Virus record (IMG/VR): IMGVR_UViG_3300046009_010455
Span: 1 to 21,545 of that record
Source: a virus
Reading direction: 5' to 3' (one strand)
DNA length: 21,545 nucleotides
The notes under the pieces are model-generated. The model was not told the origin of the DNA and did not search any database. It saw only the letters and a list, made by a program, of their open reading frames with translations. The position numbers and the translations under genes are program-made. Position 1 is the first letter of the stretch. Every line of letters begins with the position of its first letter. Below, piece after piece: positions 18,391 through 21,545 of this stretch.

Positions 18391-19521
18391 ATGAGTACGC
18401 AAACACAAACAAAAAACCCAACACTTAACGCTAATCTAGCGGGGTTACCAATCTTAAAGCATTTCGACCAAAACGAAATTGCTAAAAATGTAGAAAGCTT
18501 TCGTAATGGTGAAAAAGGCTTATTTTGGTTTTTAAAATTAGGTGCCTTGATTGGTGTTGGTTATTTACTATGGACTTATGTTCTACCACCAATTATGATA
18601 GCCTTAGGCCAATTAGCTGCTGTAGCTGCTACGGCCATTGGTGTGGTGTTTTTAATCATAGCAGCACCTGTTATTATAAAAGGTATTCGTAGGTTTACTC
18701 GTGCCTTGCATAAGGCTGTTATTAAGTATGACCCATTTGCGCAACTTGAAGATGAGCGAAACAAGATGCTTAAGAATCAAAATGATTTCCGTATTGCCAA
18801 AAGCAACATCAGTCAATTAAAACAAGAAATGGAAATTGAGGCTGATAAATCAGAAAAAGAAGCTGAATCTGGGCAAACACGTATTATTGCGATACAAGGC
18901 AAAGCTGAAAAGCTTGATGTTGAAATGAAAGAAATGGTTCGTGTTAAGGGTGTTGATGCAAAGTCTGAAGATGAATATGTAGAAAAAGCAGCCGAGTTTC
19001 AGAAAATTCTTGCTGAAGCACAACGTGTTAGTAACAAATTAACGCAAGCCAAAGACTTTGTACAAAAGTACGGTGCCCGTGCTGCTGTAATGAAAAAACT
19101 TGGTCAAAAACTTACCATGGTTGAAACAGCAATGGAAATCAAGATTCAAGATTTTGATGCAACCATTGAAATGCTTAAGAAAGACTATGAATTTGGTCAA
19201 AAATCAAATGCTGCAACATCAGCTGCCAAATCAGTGTTGGGCTTCTCTAAGGGTTGGGAATTTGATTACGCCTTAGACGTAGTAACTTCAACAATCGCTG
19301 CTGATATTGCCATGACTGCTGGTAACTTAAGGGATATTGAAACCTTAACAACCAACTACAATTTAGATTCTGATGAGTTATTTGCTAACCTTAATCAAAT
19401 CGCTGATAAGATTAAAGTCGGTCAAGACATCATCCCAGATGCTAAACAATATTCTAACCCAGAATATAAGCTTACACGTGATGATAAATTGAAATCTGGT
19501 GGTTTCGGTGACTTATTTTAA
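18391..19521 (+). CDS. Inner-membrane coiled-coil protein, 376 aa
   Basis: Two adjacent hydrophobic segments, residues about 44-65 (FWFLKLGALIGVGYLLW) and 68-96 (IMIALGQLAAVAATAIGVVF), form a membrane hairpin. A basic stretch (KGIRRFTRALHKAVIK) and a long coiled coil (about 118-275) follow, then a helical C-terminus (about 285-376) ending SGGFGDLF. By the positive-inside rule the coiled coil should be cytoplasmic. The neighbouring OmpA-domain gene suggests an envelope-spanning complex. I do not recognise a named family. Confidence 0.75.
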   Translation: MSTQTQTKNPTLNANLAGLPILKHFDQNEIAKNVESFRNGEKGLFWFLKLGALIGVGYLLWTYVLPPIMIALGQLAAVAATAIGVVFLIIAAPVIIKGIRRFTRALHKAVIKYDPFAQLEDERNKMLKNQNDFRIAKSNISQLKQEMEIEADKSEKEAESGQTRIIAIQGKAEKLDVEMKEMVRVKGVDAKSEDEYVEKAAEFQKILAEAQRVSNKLTQAKDFVQKYGARAAVMKKLGQKLTMVETAMEIKIQDFDATIEMLKKDYEFGQKSNAATSAAKSVLGFSKGWEFDYALDVVTSTIAADIAMTAGNLRDIETLTTNYNLDSDELFANLNQIADKIKVGQDIIPDAKQYSNPEYKLTRDDKLKSGGFGDLF

Positions 19522-19550
19522 GAAATATTAAAAAAAAAGGTTGGGGAAGA

Positions 19551-19582
19551 TTTGGATAATTGAAAAATCTTTCCTACCTTTG
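19551..19582 (+). promoter_or_regulatory. Promoter for the OmpA-domain gene
   Basis: TTTGG (19551-19555) and TACCTTTG (19575-19582), 19 bp apart; the ATG lies 39 bases further on. Confidence 0.78.
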
Positions 19583-19621
19583 TAGTGTTAACAATTTAAT
19601 TAACTAAAAAAAAAAATAACA

Positions 19622-21454
19622 ATGGGAAAAATCCTAAAAGTAAAAAAACTAACAACACTGGCTGAAGGTATTATAGTAGGCTTAGGTGTTATCTTAATTT
19701 GCGCTGTGGTTTATTTCGTAAGTCCAGGTCTGCGAGTTCAAATGTCCAAACAGTTAACTGCGCTTGATATAAGCAAAGATAATATTAACAACGTAGCTAA
19801 GGGTGAAAAACTTCCTTTACCAACGGCAACTGTTTCGAGCAAAGTTTCAAATAAACCACTTATGCGTATAGCAGAATATGGTTGGAATGGTAACTCTGGT
19901 ATGATTGTTGCCAATGGTGGGCCACGTACAACTGAAGGTTCTCTTTTAGAATCTGCTGGTGTTAACCTAGAAATCGTTAGGTTGGATGGTGTCAACGACT
20001 TACGTGATATGCAAATCAATTTTGTTGCAGAATTAGCTGGTGGTAACCCACATCCTAAGGGTGAAAAAACAGCCTTTGGTGTTAGTGTAATGGGTGATGG
20101 TGCGCCATTCTATATTACTACACTACAAAAATCACTTGACGAAAAATTCGGTAAAGATAAATACCACGCACAAGCAATTGGTGCTTATGGTTTATCATAC
20201 GGTGAAGATAAGTTAATCGGCCCTAAAGAATGGCGTGATAACCCACAATCTATGCGTGGTAAAGTAATTTCAGCAGTTATTGGTGATGGTGACTGGGTAA
20301 TCGCTGTAAACTATGCCTTTGCCAATAAAATCCCTGTAAATCCAGACCCTACCACTTATGATGCCGATGCGATTAACTTTGTTGCTGCACCTAAAGATGA
20401 CTACATGGAAGCGGTTAAAGACTTGATTAAATCACAAAAAACTGGCTATGTTCTTCCTTTGAAAGAGGTTAAAAATGGTAAGCTTACAAGCAAGACAATT
20501 AATTGTAAAATTGATGGTGCGGTAACGTGGACACCAGGTGATAAATTGGCCTTTGATAACCTAGTAGGTTTTACTGATGTGGTTTCAACCAAAGACTTCG
20601 TTAACCAAATGGCAACTACTTTGATTGTTATTAAAGAATGGGCTATGCTTAATGAAAAAGACGTTATTGCTTTGTTAAAACAAACTTATGTTGGTTCTAA
20701 CCAAATAAAACAGTACGATGAGTGGGCTGTTAAAGCTTCTGAATGTGTTCAAAAAACATATAACTTGTTTACCCCTAAATATTGGTACGATATGTTCAAA
20801 GGCCAAGCTTCGACACCAGAACAAACCCGTAACAACGGTGGTGTTGCTTACAATGTAGGTGGTACACGTGTTTTCAACTATGCTGATGCTATGCAATACT
20901 ACGGTATAACCGATGGTCAAAATCGTTACAAAGCTGTTTATGACCAAGTATCATCATATCTTACTGAATTAAACCCTTGTGGTTTCAACGAAACTTGTAC
21001 TGATGGTGTTGTACCTTATGAAAATGCGGTAAACTTGTACTTCTTGAAATCAATTACTGATGTTGATGCTGGTACAGCTGTTAAACAAGACTATTCTGCG
21101 ACTAAAACAACTGTTATGGCCAGCGGTAATTGGAACATTAACTTTGCAACAGGTAGTGCTAACATACAAGGTTCTGATGCTGACCTACACACGATATACA
21201 ACTTGCTAGTGCAAGCTGAACAAGCTAAACTAAAGGTTGTTGGTTATACTGATAACACTGGTAACCCAAGCTCTAATTTAACCTTATCTAAAGACCGTGC
21301 TCAGTCAGTAGTAACATACTTAACTAACATGGGTATCTCTAGTGACCGTTTCCAAACGGTTGATGGTAAAGGTGATGCCAACCCTGTGGGTGATAATAAC
21401 ACTACATCTGGAAAAGCTAAAAACAGGCGTGTAGAGATTACACTACTACAGTAA
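19622..21454 (+). CDS. Membrane-anchored periplasmic-binding-like protein with C-terminal OmpA domain
   Basis: In the 610-aa protein, residues about 13-34 (LAEGIIVGLGVILICAVVYF) form an N-terminal membrane anchor after a Lys-rich start, so the rest should be periplasmic. Residues about 80-480 look like a substrate-binding-protein fold (AEYGWNGNSGMIVANGG near the start, then VNLEIVRLDGVNDLRDM), similar to NitT/TauT-type binding proteins. Residues about 500-610 are an OmpA-like peptidoglycan-binding domain: NINFATGSA, VVGYTDNTGNPSSNLTLSKDRA with the D and N/S positions, and GKAKNRRVEITL with conserved Asn-Arg-Arg. It probably links the inner membrane to the cell wall. A strong terminator closes the operon. 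Confidence 0.82.
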   Translation: MGKILKVKKLTTLAEGIIVGLGVILICAVVYFVSPGLRVQMSKQLTALDISKDNINNVAKGEKLPLPTATVSSKVSNKPLMRIAEYGWNGNSGMIVANGGPRTTEGSLLESAGVNLEIVRLDGVNDLRDMQINFVAELAGGNPHPKGEKTAFGVSVMGDGAPFYITTLQKSLDEKFGKDKYHAQAIGAYGLSYGEDKLIGPKEWRDNPQSMRGKVISAVIGDGDWVIAVNYAFANKIPVNPDPTTYDADAINFVAAPKDDYMEAVKDLIKSQKTGYVLPLKEVKNGKLTSKTINCKIDGAVTWTPGDKLAFDNLVGFTDVVSTKDFVNQMATTLIVIKEWAMLNEKDVIALLKQTYVGSNQIKQYDEWAVKASECVQKTYNLFTPKYWYDMFKGQASTPEQTRNNGGVAYNVGGTRVFNYADAMQYYGITDGQNRYKAVYDQVSSYLTELNPCGFNETCTDGVVPYENAVNLYFLKSITDVDAGTAVKQDYSATKTTVMASGNWNINFATGSANIQGSDADLHTIYNLLVQAEQAKLKVVGYTDNTGNPSSNLTLSKDRAQSVVTYLTNMGISSDRFQTVDGKGDANPVGDNNTTSGKAKNRRVEITLLQ

Positions 21455-21473
21455 TCTTAATAAACTAACATTA

Positions 21474-21502
21474 AACCCCTAGAATTTCTAGGGGTTTTTT
21501 TT
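21474..21502 (+). terminator. Intrinsic terminator after the OmpA-domain gene
   Basis: CCCCTAGA (21476-21483), loop ATT, TCTAGGGG (21487-21494) and T8. Perfect stem. Confidence 0.93.
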
Positions 21503-21511
21503 ATAAAAATA

Positions 21512-21543
21512 TTTGGTGGTTACAATTTAATTTTATACCTTTG
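21512..21543 (+). promoter_or_regulatory. Promoter of the next gene, which lies beyond the window
   Basis: TTTGG (21512-21516) and TACCTTTG (21536-21543), 19 bp apart; the gene itself is beyond the right edge. Confidence 0.72.
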
Positions 21544-21545
21544 TA

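Noticed and set aside
1-21545. TAG stop-codon reassignment as in some large gut phages
   Set aside because: Several genes end naturally at TAG (for example at 8109, 10194, 14792 and 16618), and no suppressor tRNA with anticodon CTA was seen.

Overview
The window is A+T-rich, and almost every gene lies on the + strand. At least a dozen promoters carry the Bacteroidota-type -7 element TAnnTTTG (most often TACCTTTG) with a TTG or TTTGG box about 20 bp upstream. It holds two dense tRNA arrays, GIY-YIG nucleases, many small unknown genes, DUF4326- and DUF4031-like proteins, and phage-type RNA and NAD enzymes. The best reading is an accessory region of a large tRNA-rich phage that infects a Bacteroidota host. 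This is inferred from content; no capsid, tail or terminase gene is present. TAA, TAG and TGA all behave as stops.

Layout. 1-5.6 kb: the end of a NUMOD3-type homing endonuclease, a hotdog thioesterase, an ExoX-C-like protein, a WGR-PARP with an intact H-Y-E triad, a Pth2-like protein, a 2H phosphoesterase, a Pol-beta-type nucleotidyltransferase, a one-helix membrane peptide and a minus-strand T5orf172-type GIY-YIG protein. 5.65-7.6 kb: tRNA array 1 (Cys, Val, Leu). 7.7-9.4 kb: four small genes including DUF4326. 9.5-12.35 kb: tRNA array 2 (Phe, Glu, Asp, Ala and several aberrant tRNA-like genes), interrupted by DUF4031, a GIY-YIG endonuclease and an unknown gene. 12.4-15.3 kb: a 795-aa unknown protein and two very small genes. 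15.3-16.2 kb: a large, highly structured non-coding region next to tRNA-like elements, a context like the ROOL and GOLLD ornate RNAs. 16.2-21.5 kb: coiled-coil, membrane and OmpA-domain proteins with another structured RNA between them.

The most striking result concerns control of the tRNA arrays. Each array starts with a duplicated promoter/leader, a tiny ORF and an intrinsic terminator, and then the tRNAs. The 24-codon ORF before array 1 has a core, codons 9-16, made only of Val, Leu and Cys; the canonical tRNAs behind it are Cys, Val and Leu. The 30-codon ORF before array 2 has a core, codons 8-19, made only of Phe, Asp, Ala and Glu; the canonical tRNAs behind it are Phe, Glu, Asp and Ala. 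In both, the end of the ORF can pair with the 5' arm of the terminator. This is the layout of ribosome-mediated attenuation, here apparently sensing exactly the amino acids carried by the tRNAs it controls.

A second theme is aberrant tRNAs: 6-nt anticodon loops or a missing U33, inserts in the anticodon region, Glu anticodons on class II bodies and Leu anticodons on class I bodies. With the Pth2, 2H, nucleotidyltransferase and PARP genes, this suggests a phage heavily invested in tRNA and RNA metabolism or in evading tRNA-directed defence. All isotypes and structures here were read by eye, without a covariance model.
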